NCBI GenBank assembly: GCA_017480395.1
Contig: JAFVAS010000254.1
Coordinates: 1-5,581 of the forward strand
Length of the DNA: 5,581 bases
Direction of reading: 5' to 3'
DNA from: Oscillospiraceae bacterium
GTDB lineage: Bacteria > Bacillota > Clostridia > Oscillospirales > Oscillospiraceae
The translations under genes and the position numbers were made by a program. The first letter of the stretch is position 1, and every line of letters starts with the position of its first letter. Shown here piece by piece: positions 1 through 5,581 of the stretch. A model generated the notes under the pieces. That model did no database searches, had not been told where the DNA came from, and worked only from the letters and a program-made list of their open reading frames with translations.

Positions 1-100
1 CCCCCGGCGCATCCTGAACGCCTTCCCCCAGATCAACTTCCAGCGCCACCCCAACGCCGACGCCCTGCTGCGGGAGCGCCTGAGCCGCCGGGAGGATTAA
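1..100 (+). CDS. C-terminal fragment of an unidentified protein
   Basis: An open frame runs in from the left edge (codons in phase from base 2) and stops at TAA 98-100, giving about 32 residues. The fragment has a hydrophobic/aromatic stretch (ILNAFPQINF) and then a basic, helix-like tail ending LSRRED. Codon use is GC-rich like the other genes, and a terminator begins 7 bases after the stop, so this looks like the true end of a gene. I do not recognise the family from so short a piece. It is convergent with the transporter gene to its right. Confidence 0.6.
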   Translation, partial: PRRILNAFPQINFQRHPNADALLRERLSRRED

Positions 101-106
101 AGAAAA

Positions 107-136
107 CGCTGCCCTGTGAACTGACACAGGGCAGCG
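107..136. terminator. Bidirectional rho-independent terminator between convergent genes
   Basis: A perfect 12-bp stem (107-118 with 125-136) closes a 6-base loop. On the plus strand it is followed by CTTCTTTTT. On the minus strand the same stem is followed by TTTTCTTT. It therefore suits both the upstream plus-strand gene and the minus-strand transporter whose stop lies 20 bases away. Confidence 0.9.
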
Positions 137-156
137 CTTCTTTTTCTCTCATTCTC

Positions 157-1302
157 TCATTCTGTGATGTCGATGTCCGGCTGGATCAGAATGGTGTAGC
201 CGGGATAGAGGGCGGAAACCTCCCCCATCAGCTCGTGCAGCGCCTCCTCCTGCTCGCACTCAAAGCTGAACACCACGTCGAAGGTGATGATCTTCCGCTC
301 CAGATCCACATAGAAGCCGTGGAACTGCATGGCGTAGTCGTGGGCCATCACCGCCTCCATCACAGCGCGGCGCATGGTGGCCGCCTCGTCGCTGCCGGTA
401 TTGACGGAGTAGAGGCCGATGCCGGTCAGAATCACCCCATGCCTGAGGTAGACCTCGGACTGGAGCCGCCGATCCAGGGCGTCAATGTCGGCGGCGGTCA
501 GGGTGTCATCCACCTCCACATGGACAGAGCCATAATTCTTGTCCGGCCCGTAGTTGTAGAGGTAGAGGTCAAAGGCCCCGTGCACCTGGGGATCGGCGCA
601 GACGGTGGCCTTGATGGCGGCGGCCAGCTCCCGGTCGGTGCGGCGGCCCAAGATCTCGTCCAGGGTCTCCCGCATCATCTCGATGCCCGACTTGATGATG
701 AATCCGGCGATGACCACCCCCACAAAGGCCTCCAGGCTGATGCCGGTGAACTGGTAGAGCAGGGCGCAGGCCAGCACCGAGGCGGAGAGGATGGCGTCGG
801 AGGAGGCGTCGGTGCCCGAGGCGATCAGGGAGCCGCTGTTGACCTTCTCCCCCACCCCCTTGACATAGCGCCCCAGCAGCACCTTGACCCCCACGGCGGC
901 GGCGATGATGACCAGGGAGAGGACGGAGTAGTCCGGCTTCTCCGGGTGGATGATCTTCTGCACCGACTCCACCAGGGCGGTGATGCCGGCGTAGAGCACC
1001 AGGGCGGAGACGATCATGGCGGTCAGATACTCGATGCGGCCATAGCCCAGGGGGTGCTTCTTGTCCGGGGCCTTGGCCGCCAGCTTGGTGCCCACAATGG
1101 TGATGACGCTGGACAGGGCGTCGCTGAGGTTGTTCACCGCATCCAGCACCACCGCGATGGAGTTGGACAGCAGGCCCACCGCCGCCTTGAAGGCGGCCAG
1201 CAGCACATTGGCCGCGATGCCGATGATACTGGTGCGGATGATGGCTTTTTCTCTCGTTTGGGCGGCGTCCTGCATGGCCGCGCCGCGCTCGATCTGATCC
1301 AT
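157..1302 (-). CDS. Cation diffusion facilitator transporter, probably Mn2+-type
   Basis: A 381-residue inner-membrane metal/proton antiporter of the CDF family, expected to export divalent cations. Six hydrophobic segments lie at about residues 24-44, 48-73, 92-112, 125-143, 165-185 and 189-206, with the family signature HPLGYGRIEYL (83-93) before TM3. The transport site reads N57xxxD61 in TM2 and D165xxxD169 in TM5. Zn2+ members usually have His/Asp pairs; an N-D/D-D set is what Mn2+-type CDFs such as pneumococcal MntE carry, so manganese is the best guess but iron or others remain possible. A ferredoxin-like cytoplasmic domain (about 220-300) is followed by a second, similar alpha/beta unit (about 308-378), making the protein longer than the usual 300 residues. 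The start was set at 1302: GGAGGA lies 6 bases upstream, and an in-frame ATG at 1350 falls upstream of the predicted transcription start. The gene is monocistronic, with its own promoter and terminator. Confidence 0.93.
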   Translation of the reverse strand: MDQIERGAAMQDAAQTREKAIIRTSIIGIAANVLLAAFKAAVGLLSNSIAVVLDAVNNLSDALSSVITIVGTKLAAKAPDKKHPLGYGRIEYLTAMIVSALVLYAGITALVESVQKIIHPEKPDYSVLSLVIIAAAVGVKVLLGRYVKGVGEKVNSGSLIASGTDASSDAILSASVLACALLYQFTGISLEAFVGVVIAGFIIKSGIEMMRETLDEILGRRTDRELAAAIKATVCADPQVHGAFDLYLYNYGPDKNYGSVHVEVDDTLTAADIDALDRRLQSEVYLRHGVILTGIGLYSVNTGSDEAATMRRAVMEAVMAHDYAMQFHGFYVDLERKIITFDVVFSFECEQEEALHELMGEVSALYPGYTILIQPDIDITE

Positions 1303-1308
1303 GACAAA

Positions 1309-1314
1309 TCCTCC
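1309..1314 (-). promoter_or_regulatory. Ribosome binding site fixing the CDF start
   Basis: Read on the minus strand, GGAGGA stands 6 bases before the ATG at 1302-1300. No comparable site precedes the upstream in-frame ATG at 1350, so the 16 extra residues of the longest frame are probably untranslated. Confidence 0.85.
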
Positions 1315-1338
1315 GATGCAATCAACTTTCATATTATG

Positions 1339-1367
1339 ATTATGCACCATCTTCTAAAGAAAGTCAA
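1339..1367 (-). promoter_or_regulatory. Sigma-A-type promoter of the CDF gene
   Basis: On the minus strand TTGACT (1367-1362) and CATAAT (1344-1339) are separated by exactly 17 bases, close to the TTGACA/TATAAT consensus. Transcription would begin near 1332, leaving a leader of about 30 bases that contains the GGAGGA site. The leader is too short for a manganese riboswitch of the yybP-ykoY type. Confidence 0.75.
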
Positions 1368-1468
1368 TTCAACCTCCCCGCTCTGTCCCCTCTGTCTATT
1401 GGAGTTTATTGTAGCAAAATCGTCACAAAAGAAAAGGATTTTATGTTTTCCCATCCCACCCCTTTTGC

Positions 1469-1499
1469 GGCACGGTTGCATTTTTTGCCAAGCCGTGCC
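1469..1499. repeat. Inverted repeat bracketing the promoter, possible operator
   Basis: GGCACGG (1469-1475) and CCGTGCC (1493-1499) are perfect inverted 7-mers with centres 24 bases apart. They flank the promoter spacer: the left arm abuts the -35 hexamer and the right arm shares its last base with the -10. The inner sequence adds imperfect symmetry (TTGCA against TGCCAA). The placement suits a repressor or activator site. No T-run follows, so it does not look like a terminator. The cognate regulator is unknown. Confidence 0.45.
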
Positions 1500-1504
1500 A
1501 TAAT
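1476..1504 (+). promoter_or_regulatory. Sigma-A-type promoter for the AlkZ-related gene and nuclease
   Basis: TTGCAT (1476-1481) and CATAAT (1499-1504) are spaced by 17 bases. Transcription would start near 1511 and give a leader of about 30 bases with the ribosome binding site. It is probably the promoter for both the 1541 and 2222 genes. Confidence 0.7.
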
Positions 1505-1524
1505 CAAGGGACAGAGATTCTTCC

Positions 1525-1532
1525 AAAGGAGG
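1525..1532 (+). promoter_or_regulatory. Strong ribosome binding site supporting a TTG start
   Basis: AAAGGAGG lies 8 bases upstream of the TTG at 1541. This near-perfect anti-16S match is the main reason for accepting a non-ATG start for the following gene. Confidence 0.9.
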
Positions 1533-1540
1533 AAACCGGA

Positions 1541-2215
1541 TTGAAACGCAAGATCATTCGCACCCGGGCAGAGCTGGAGGCGCGCATCGAGGCGTGGGGC
1601 TTTCTGCCCTTTTTCTCCAACAGCATCCCCGGCTTCTCCATCGAGGAGCTGGCCGACCCGTCCATCTGGTTCTCCGAGGAGACGGAGGGCGTCTGGGAGT
1701 GGAAGGGCCCCATCATCCAGTCCACCGGCTGCGCCTACGGCAAGTTCGCGGAGAAAAAGGCGGTGTTCATCAGCCGGGACTGGTTCCCCGACTTCGCCAA
1801 CTATCGCCGGGACGGCTACGACTTTGACGCCCGATATGACGACGGGCTGGTTCCCTTCCGGGACAAGGCCCTCTATGACCTGGTGGAGGGGCACGGGCCC
1901 ATCCTCTCCAAGGAGCTGAAAGCCCTGGGCAACTACCGCAAGGGGGGCAACGGCGGCTTTGACGGCATCATCACCCGGCTGCAGAGCCAATGCTATGTGC
2001 TCATCAGCGACTTCAAATACCAGCGGGACAAGCTGGGGCGGCCCTACGGCTGGGGCATCGCAGAATACGCCACGCCAGAGTGTGTTATGGAAAATCCCTT
2101 TACAGATCAGGTCTATCAACGCTCTCCGGAGGAATCCTATCAGCGCCTGCTGGAGCAGCTGCGCCGGGTCAACCCCACGGCGGAGGAGGCGGCCCTGCGC
2201 CGCTTCCTGGGCTGA
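1541..2215 (+). CDS. AlkZ-related winged-helix protein
   Basis: A 224-residue, soluble, presumably cytoplasmic protein starting at TTG. From memory it matches a family common in Clostridia that is annotated as AlkZ-related, that is, related to the winged-helix DNA glycosylase AlkZ/YcaQ that unhooks interstrand crosslinks. It is only about half the length of AlkZ (about 400 residues), so glycosylase activity cannot be assumed. Recognisable stretches are GFLPFF (20-25), VWEWKGP (51-57), GCAYGKF (63-69), DWFPDFANYRRDGYDFDARYDDG (80-102, quoted by position; D80, W81, F82, P83 lead it) and GFDGIITRLQ (139-148). Residues about 110-175 look like a winged helix: two helices, a recognition helix at 138-149, then strands around VLISDF (153-158) and WGIAEY (171-176). 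The charged C-terminal tail (195-224) is helical. The next gene starts 6 bases after the stop, so the two are probably coupled. The DNA-binding role is inferred; an enzymatic role is unproven. Confidence 0.8.
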   Translation: MKRKIIRTRAELEARIEAWGFLPFFSNSIPGFSIEELADPSIWFSEETEGVWEWKGPIIQSTGCAYGKFAEKKAVFISRDWFPDFANYRRDGYDFDARYDDGLVPFRDKALYDLVEGHGPILSKELKALGNYRKGGNGGFDGIITRLQSQCYVLISDFKYQRDKLGRPYGWGIAEYATPECVMENPFTDQVYQRSPEESYQRLLEQLRRVNPTAEEAALRRFLG

Positions 2216-2221
2216 GCCGTC

Positions 2222-3313
2222 ATGTCCATGAGACAGGCCATCCTCCGGCCCGGACTGCTGTCCCTCCTGCTCGCCCTCCTGCTGCTCTCCGGCTGCGCGG
2301 TGCCAGAGACCGGGCAGACCGCCTCTGATCCGGCGGGAAGCGGCGCGGTCTCCGTTCTCGCCCCGGCGGAGGAGACCGAAGCGCCGGAACAGCCAGCGCC
2401 GCCCTCCGATCCCCAGCCGGAGCAGCCCCCGGCGGTCTTCTCCTTGGAGGATGCGCCGCCCTATTCCGGCGACCCCTGGACGGAGGTCAACGGCAATGTG
2501 CCCTTCTTCTCCGGGGAGGAGCAGACCACGGAGGAATTTGAGCGGTACAGCGAGCTGGACGCCCTGGGCCGCTGCGGCGCGGCCTATGCCAACATCTGCC
2601 CCGCCCTGATGCCCACCGAGGAGCGGGGCGAGATCGGCATGATCCGCCCCAGCGGATGGCATCTGGCGAAGTATGACTTTGTGGACGGCAAATACCTCTA
2701 TAATCGCTGCCACCTCATCGCCTTTCAGCTCTCCGGGGAGAACGCCAATGAGCGCAACCTCATCACCGGCACCCGGTTCCTGAACATCAGGGGGATGCTC
2801 CCCTTTGAAAATCAGGTGGCCACCTATGTGCGGGAGACGGGAAACCACGTCCTCTACCGGGTGACGCCCCTCTTTTCCGGGGACGATCTTGTCGCCCGGG
2901 GCGTGCTGCTGGAGGGGCTCTCCGTGGAGGACGGCGGTGCGGGGATCTGCTTCTGCGCCTTTGCCTACAACGTCCAGCCCGGGGTGGTCATCGACTACGC
3001 CACCGGCGAGAGCTGGGAGGACACATCCCTTCCCTCCGACGCCGAAGCCGCCGAGGGGCAGAATCAGCCGGAGGCGGAATTCGAGGATTCCCCGTCAGAG
3101 CCCGAGGACAGCCCGGGGGATGTCGACGGGCCAACCTATATCCTCAACACCAACACCCATAAGATCCATCTCCCCAGCTGCCAGAGCGTCGGCGAGATGA
3201 AGGAGAAAAACAAGGCGGAGTTTTCCGGCGACCCCGCCGCCCTGCTGGAGCAGGGCTACACCCCCTGCCAACGCTGCCTGCCCCAGGGGCTGGGCGAAGG
3301 GGACGGGGAATAA
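2222..3313 (+). CDS. Lipoprotein EndA/NucA-type nuclease with C-terminal Ada-like Cys/His domain
   Basis: A 363-residue surface lipoprotein. A signal peptide ends in the lipobox LLSGC (Cys25). An acidic, Pro-rich linker (about 27-75) leads to a DNA/RNA non-specific endonuclease domain (about 80-255). Its core reads NRCHL (161-165), NERNLITGTRFLN (176-188) and FENQVATYV (195-203). By comparison with pneumococcal EndA (DRGH, KNI, WAN), His164 would be the catalytic base, Asn188 the metal ligand and Asn179 the third conserved residue, so the active site looks intact. A second acidic linker (about 270-303) precedes a short domain, YILNTNTHKIHLPSC (306-320) to CQRC (349-352). His316, Cys320, Cys349 and Cys352 resemble the Ada-type zinc-binding module seen behind nuclease and ComEC-like domains in Bacillota. 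The likely role is cleavage of extracellular DNA or RNA for nutrition or DNA processing. There is no clear Shine-Dalgarno before ATG 2222; ATG 2228 is an alternative. Coupling to the gene 6 bases upstream is likely. Confidence 0.87.
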   Translation: MSMRQAILRPGLLSLLLALLLLSGCAVPETGQTASDPAGSGAVSVLAPAEETEAPEQPAPPSDPQPEQPPAVFSLEDAPPYSGDPWTEVNGNVPFFSGEEQTTEEFERYSELDALGRCGAAYANICPALMPTEERGEIGMIRPSGWHLAKYDFVDGKYLYNRCHLIAFQLSGENANERNLITGTRFLNIRGMLPFENQVATYVRETGNHVLYRVTPLFSGDDLVARGVLLEGLSVEDGGAGICFCAFAYNVQPGVVIDYATGESWEDTSLPSDAEAAEGQNQPEAEFEDSPSEPEDSPGDVDGPTYILNTNTHKIHLPSCQSVGEMKEKNKAEFSGDPAALLEQGYTPCQRCLPQGLGEGDGE

Positions 3314-3370
3314 TCCGACTCCATTTAAAAATATTTCCTCTGCTTTAAGGGAGTTTTCAGCAACGGGATC

Positions 3371-3376
3371 TATACT
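3371..3376 (+). promoter_or_regulatory. Possible -10 element for the beta-helix gene
   Basis: TATACT is a good -10 match in the AT-richer 125-base gap after the nuclease gene. No convincing -35 lies 16-18 bases upstream, so this is a tentative promoter. The gap lacks a convincing terminator, so read-through from the nuclease gene is also possible. Confidence 0.3.
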
Positions 3377-3424
3377 GACCCCATCAACCGAACCAAACCG
3401 CAGAAATGCGCCCCCTTATTTCAG

Positions 3425-3430
3425 AAAGGA
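3425..3430 (+). promoter_or_regulatory. Ribosome binding site deciding the beta-helix gene start
   Basis: AAAGGA sits 8 bases before ATG 3439 but only 2 bases before ATG 3433 and downstream of ATG 3406. It therefore selects the start that gives a standard lipoprotein signal peptide beginning MKRLL. Confidence 0.75.
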
Positions 3431-3438
3431 AGATGGAT

Positions 3439-4911
3439 ATGAAACGATTGCTCGCCGTCCTCTGCGCCGCCGCGCTGACCCTCTCCGTGGCCGCCTGCGG
3501 CGCGTCCAGCACGGATACCACCACCGACGACACCTCCACCGCGGTCAGCGTCGTCGAGGATCAGAGCCAGGAGAACAACACCCAGCAGCCGCCGGAGCGG
3601 CCCGACGGCGAGGGCCAGAAGTCCGACGAACAGCCCCCCGCACCCCCCGATGGCGAGGGCGGAGGCCCCGGCGAGATGGGCGATCCTCCCGGCGGCTTTG
3701 GCGGCGGCTCCACCGAGGTGGATCAGGGCAGCGCCGCGACGGAGATCACGGAGGATTCCACCGTCAGCGGCACCACCTACACCTCCACCGGCGACGACGA
3801 GAACGCCCTGCGGGTCACCGGCGCGACGGTCACCCTGGACGGCATCACCGTGGATAAGTCCGCCGGGGCCAGCTCCAACGCCGAGACCGGCGACTTCTAC
3901 GGCATGAATGCCGCCCTGCTGGCCACCGACGGCGCCCAGGTCACCATCACCGACGCCACCATCACCTCCTCCACCCAGAACGGCAACGGCGTCTTCTCCT
4001 ATGGCAGCGGCACCGTGGTCACTATCTCCGACTCCACCATCACCACCACCGCCGACAACTCCGGCGGCATCCAGACCACCGGCGGCGGCACCACCAATGC
4101 CACCAACCTGACCGTGGAGACCTCCGGCAGCTCCTCCGCCGCCATCCGCTCCGACCGGGGCGGCGGCACCGTCAACGTCAACGGCGGCACCTACACCTCC
4201 AACGGCTATAACTCCCCGGCGGTCTACTCCACCGCGGACATCACCGTGAGCGACGCCGTCCTCACCGCCAACAACTCTGAGGCCCTGGTCATCGAGGGCG
4301 AGAACGCCATCACCCTGATGGACTGCACCGTCTCCGGCAATATGAGCAGCGACAAGGGCTCCTCCTCTGACATCAACGTCCACAACATCATGATCTACCA
4401 GTCCATGTCCGGCGACGCGAAGGACGGCACCTCCAGCCTGTCCGTCACCGGCGGCAGCATCACGGGCAACAACGGCGACATGATCTACGTCACCAACACC
4501 GCCTGCACCATCGAGCTGACCGGCGTGACGCTGGTCAACAACGGCGGGGGCAACCTGCTCACCGTCTCCGGCAACGACGCCAGCCACGGCTGGGGCACCG
4601 CCGGGGCCAACGGCGGCGACGTGACCTTCACCGCCAGCGCCCAGACCCTGGAGGGGGCCATCGTGGTGGACAGCATCTCCACCCTCGCCCTGACCCTCCG
4701 GGACGGCAGCAGCTTCACCGGCACCATCAACATTGTGGACAACGCCGAGGACGGCGCCGCCGTGGACAACAACGCGGCGGTCACCATTGAGGCCGGCTCC
4801 ACCTGGACCCTGACGGACAACTGCACCATCACCAGCCTCGACAACCAGGGCACCATCGTCTTCAACGGCTACACCATCACCCTGGCCGACGGCACGGTGC
4901 TGAGCGACTGA
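3439..4911 (+). CDS. Surface lipoprotein with right-handed parallel beta-helix
   Basis: A 490-residue predicted lipoprotein: basic start MKRLL, hydrophobic core and lipobox VAAC (Cys20). Residues about 21-100 form a flexible stalk, first Ser/Thr/Asp-rich, then Pro/Gly/Gln/Glu-rich with PPGGFGGG at 83-90. From about 105 to 490 the sequence is a chain of short strands built on an imperfect (V/I)T(I/L/V)xxxxIT pattern, for example VTLDGITV (131-138), VTITDATI (168-175), VTISDSTI (194-201), VNVNGGTY (245-252), ITVSDAVL (268-275) and ITLMDCTV (291-298). It is rich in Thr, Ser, Asn and Gly, as in parallel beta-helix proteins. Such Cys-anchored beta-helix proteins are common in gut Clostridia, but their ligand is unknown; adhesion or carbohydrate binding is only a guess, and no catalytic residues can be named. 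The start was set at ATG 3439 because AAAGGA (3425-3430) lies 8 bases upstream; in-frame ATGs at 3406 and 3433 have no suitably spaced site. A strong terminator follows. Confidence 0.85.
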   Translation: MKRLLAVLCAAALTLSVAACGASSTDTTTDDTSTAVSVVEDQSQENNTQQPPERPDGEGQKSDEQPPAPPDGEGGGPGEMGDPPGGFGGGSTEVDQGSAATEITEDSTVSGTTYTSTGDDENALRVTGATVTLDGITVDKSAGASSNAETGDFYGMNAALLATDGAQVTITDATITSSTQNGNGVFSYGSGTVVTISDSTITTTADNSGGIQTTGGGTTNATNLTVETSGSSSAAIRSDRGGGTVNVNGGTYTSNGYNSPAVYSTADITVSDAVLTANNSEALVIEGENAITLMDCTVSGNMSSDKGSSSDINVHNIMIYQSMSGDAKDGTSSLSVTGGSITGNNGDMIYVTNTACTIELTGVTLVNNGGGNLLTVSGNDASHGWGTAGANGGDVTFTASAQTLEGAIVVDSISTLALTLRDGSSFTGTINIVDNAEDGAAVDNNAAVTIEAGSTWTLTDNCTITSLDNQGTIVFNGYTITLADGTVLSD

Positions 4912-4934
4912 AGCCCGACTGAATCGAACAAATA

Positions 4935-4972
4935 CGGACGCCGGATCACGGATGATCCGGCGTCCGATTTTT
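4935..4972 (+). terminator. Strong rho-independent terminator after the beta-helix gene
   Basis: A perfect 14-bp, GC-rich stem (4935-4948 with 4953-4966) closes a CGGA tetraloop and is followed by ATTTTT. It lies 23 bases after the stop codon and separates the beta-helix gene from the HD gene. Confidence 0.95.
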
Positions 4973-5000
4973 GCGGCGGGACGGTGTCCAGCGTGATTAT
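4971..5000 (+). promoter_or_regulatory. Weak candidate promoter of the HD-domain gene
   Basis: TTGCGG (4971-4976) and GATTAT (4995-5000) are 18 bases apart. The match is modest (four of six bases in the -10) and the -35 overlaps the T-run of the terminator. It is listed because the strong terminator upstream implies that a separate promoter should lie here. Confidence 0.25.
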
Positions 5001-5045
5001 TTCCCCGCGAACGGCGCAAGCTATCGGGAAAGAAGGTGTGATCCC

Positions 5046-5522
5046 ATGAACGAAGATCGATACGCGCAGTTTCGGGCCTGTCTGAACGACTTCTGCCGCC
5101 GCCCGGAGCTGATGGTGCTGCGCACCAACCCCCAGCACAGGGGCAACATCACCTATCAGCACAGCCGGAATGTGGCCATCTACGCCTTTTACCTGGCCGA
5201 AAGATGGCATTGGAGGGTGGACATCCCCAGCCTGGTGCGGGGGGCGATGCTCCACGACTTCTACCTCTACGACGCCCGGGCGGCGGGACACGGGGGCCTG
5301 AAGCATGCGATGCAGCACCCCCGGCTGGCCCTCCGGCAGGCGCAGCCCCATTTCGTCCTGAACCCGGTGGAGCGCAACATCAGCCTGAGCCACTAGTGGC
5401 CCACCCCCGGCGCGGCCACACCCCGCTGCAGGGAGGCGCTGCTGGTGTGCCTGGCGGACAAATACTGCGCCCACCAGGAGCTCCGGCGAGGCCGAAAACG
5501 GATGGAGACCCCGAAAAAATGA
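5046..5522 (+). pseudogene. HD-domain phosphohydrolase gene interrupted by an in-frame amber codon
   Basis: AAGGTG (5033-5038) lies 7 bases before ATG 5046. The frame encodes 116 residues, meets TAG at 5394-5396, then stays open in the same frame for 41 more codons to TGA 5520-5522. The part before the stop has the HD-hydrolase pattern: His39 in YQHSRN, then LHDFYLYD (69-76) with His70-Asp71, and a His-rich stretch (82-91). The part after it carries REALLVCLADKYCA, the expected last helix, whose Asp (codon 138 counting the TAG) should be the final metal ligand of the H...HD...D set. From memory, related Clostridial proteins of about 160 residues read HM(F/W)PLTP at this point, so the TAG stands where Met is expected and the sequence just after it is also slightly altered. 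The truncated product would lack a metal ligand and is probably inactive. The substrate of the family (perhaps nucleotides) is unknown. A base-calling error or amber suppression are the alternatives. Confidence 0.8.
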
Positions 5523-5546
5523 AACGGCATCGAACCGTGTGAGCCC

Positions 5547-5579
5547 TCGCGCCGGAATGCAGTCCGGCGCGATTTTTTT
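5547..5579 (+). terminator. Rho-independent terminator after the HD-domain gene
   Basis: A perfect 10-bp stem (5547-5556 with 5563-5572) and 6-base loop are followed directly by seven T residues. It begins 24 bases after TGA 5522 rather than after the internal TAG, which supports the longer frame as the original gene. Confidence 0.93.
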
Positions 5580-5581
5580 GC

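Noticed and set aside
1303..1332. A metal riboswitch in the CDF leader.
   Set aside because: The predicted leader is only about 30 bases and has no conserved riboswitch core.
1385..1420. A second possible minus-strand -10, TACAAT, farther upstream of the CDF gene.
   Set aside because: No acceptable -35 at 16-18 bases; the TTGACT/CATAAT promoter closer to the gene is much better.
235..1503. A 422-codon plus-strand frame opposite the CDF gene.
   Set aside because: His/Gly/Asp-rich shadow composition, no start signals, and the opposite strand clearly encodes a CDF transporter.
1406..2848. A 480-codon minus-strand frame opposite the AlkZ-related and nuclease genes.
   Set aside because: It crosses two well-supported plus-strand genes and a promoter and shows no protein-like motif; it is a GC-bias shadow.
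3318..3358. Possible terminator after the nuclease gene: ACTCC pairing with GGAGT before TTTT.
   Set aside because: Only 5 bp of stem with a 27-base AT-rich loop; too weak to call.
3940..4200. CRISPR-like or tandem DNA repeats within the beta-helix gene.
   Set aside because: The repetition is imperfect and codon-based (ACC/ATC/GCC runs) and follows protein rungs; spacing is irregular and there are no spacers.
3421..5019. A 532-codon open frame on the minus strand opposite the beta-helix gene.
   Set aside because: It is Gly/Val/Ala/Asp-rich and low in complexity, has no ribosome binding site or recognisable domain, and arises because the plus-strand gene avoids codons whose complements are stops. 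It also runs through a terminator hairpin.

Overview
The window is 5.6 kb of GC-rich, densely coding chromosome. GC-rich codon use, strong AGGAGG-type ribosome binding sites, sigma-A-like promoters, lipobox signal peptides and the protein families point to a high-GC member of the Bacillota, most likely a gut Oscillospiraceae/Flavonifractor-type Clostridia. That placement is inference from style and family; no marker gene is present. I see no mobile element, CRISPR array, tRNA or rRNA, and no gene-free stretch longer than about 240 bases.

Layout. Bases 1-100 are the tail of an unidentified plus-strand gene. It converges on a minus-strand cation diffusion facilitator (CDF) transporter (157-1302) across a short gap holding a bidirectional terminator. 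The CDF carries an Asn/Asp-Asp/Asp metal site typical of Mn2+-type members and a doubled cytoplasmic domain. A 238-base divergent region (1303-1540) holds good sigma-A-like promoters in both directions. The rightward one is bracketed by a perfect 7-bp inverted repeat. It drives a TTG-started gene for an AlkZ-related winged-helix protein (1541-2215). Six bases later comes a lipoprotein nuclease of the EndA/NucA type with a C-terminal Ada-like Cys/His domain (2222-3313). Next is a stalked, parallel beta-helix surface lipoprotein (3439-4911), closed by a very strong terminator. Last is an HD-domain phosphohydrolase gene (5046-5522) broken by an in-frame amber codon, followed by another strong terminator.

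How they fit together. The CDF exports metal across the membrane. The nuclease and the beta-helix protein are predicted to sit outside the cell on lipid anchors. The AlkZ-related protein is cytoplasmic and probably binds DNA; it is likely co-transcribed and translationally coupled with the nuclease. Nothing links all the genes into one pathway, and I do not see a clear new defence or mobile system. The points most worth checking are the amber-interrupted HD gene, the DNA-binding protein/exported-nuclease pair, the inverted repeat around its promoter, and the corrected starts of the CDF and beta-helix genes.
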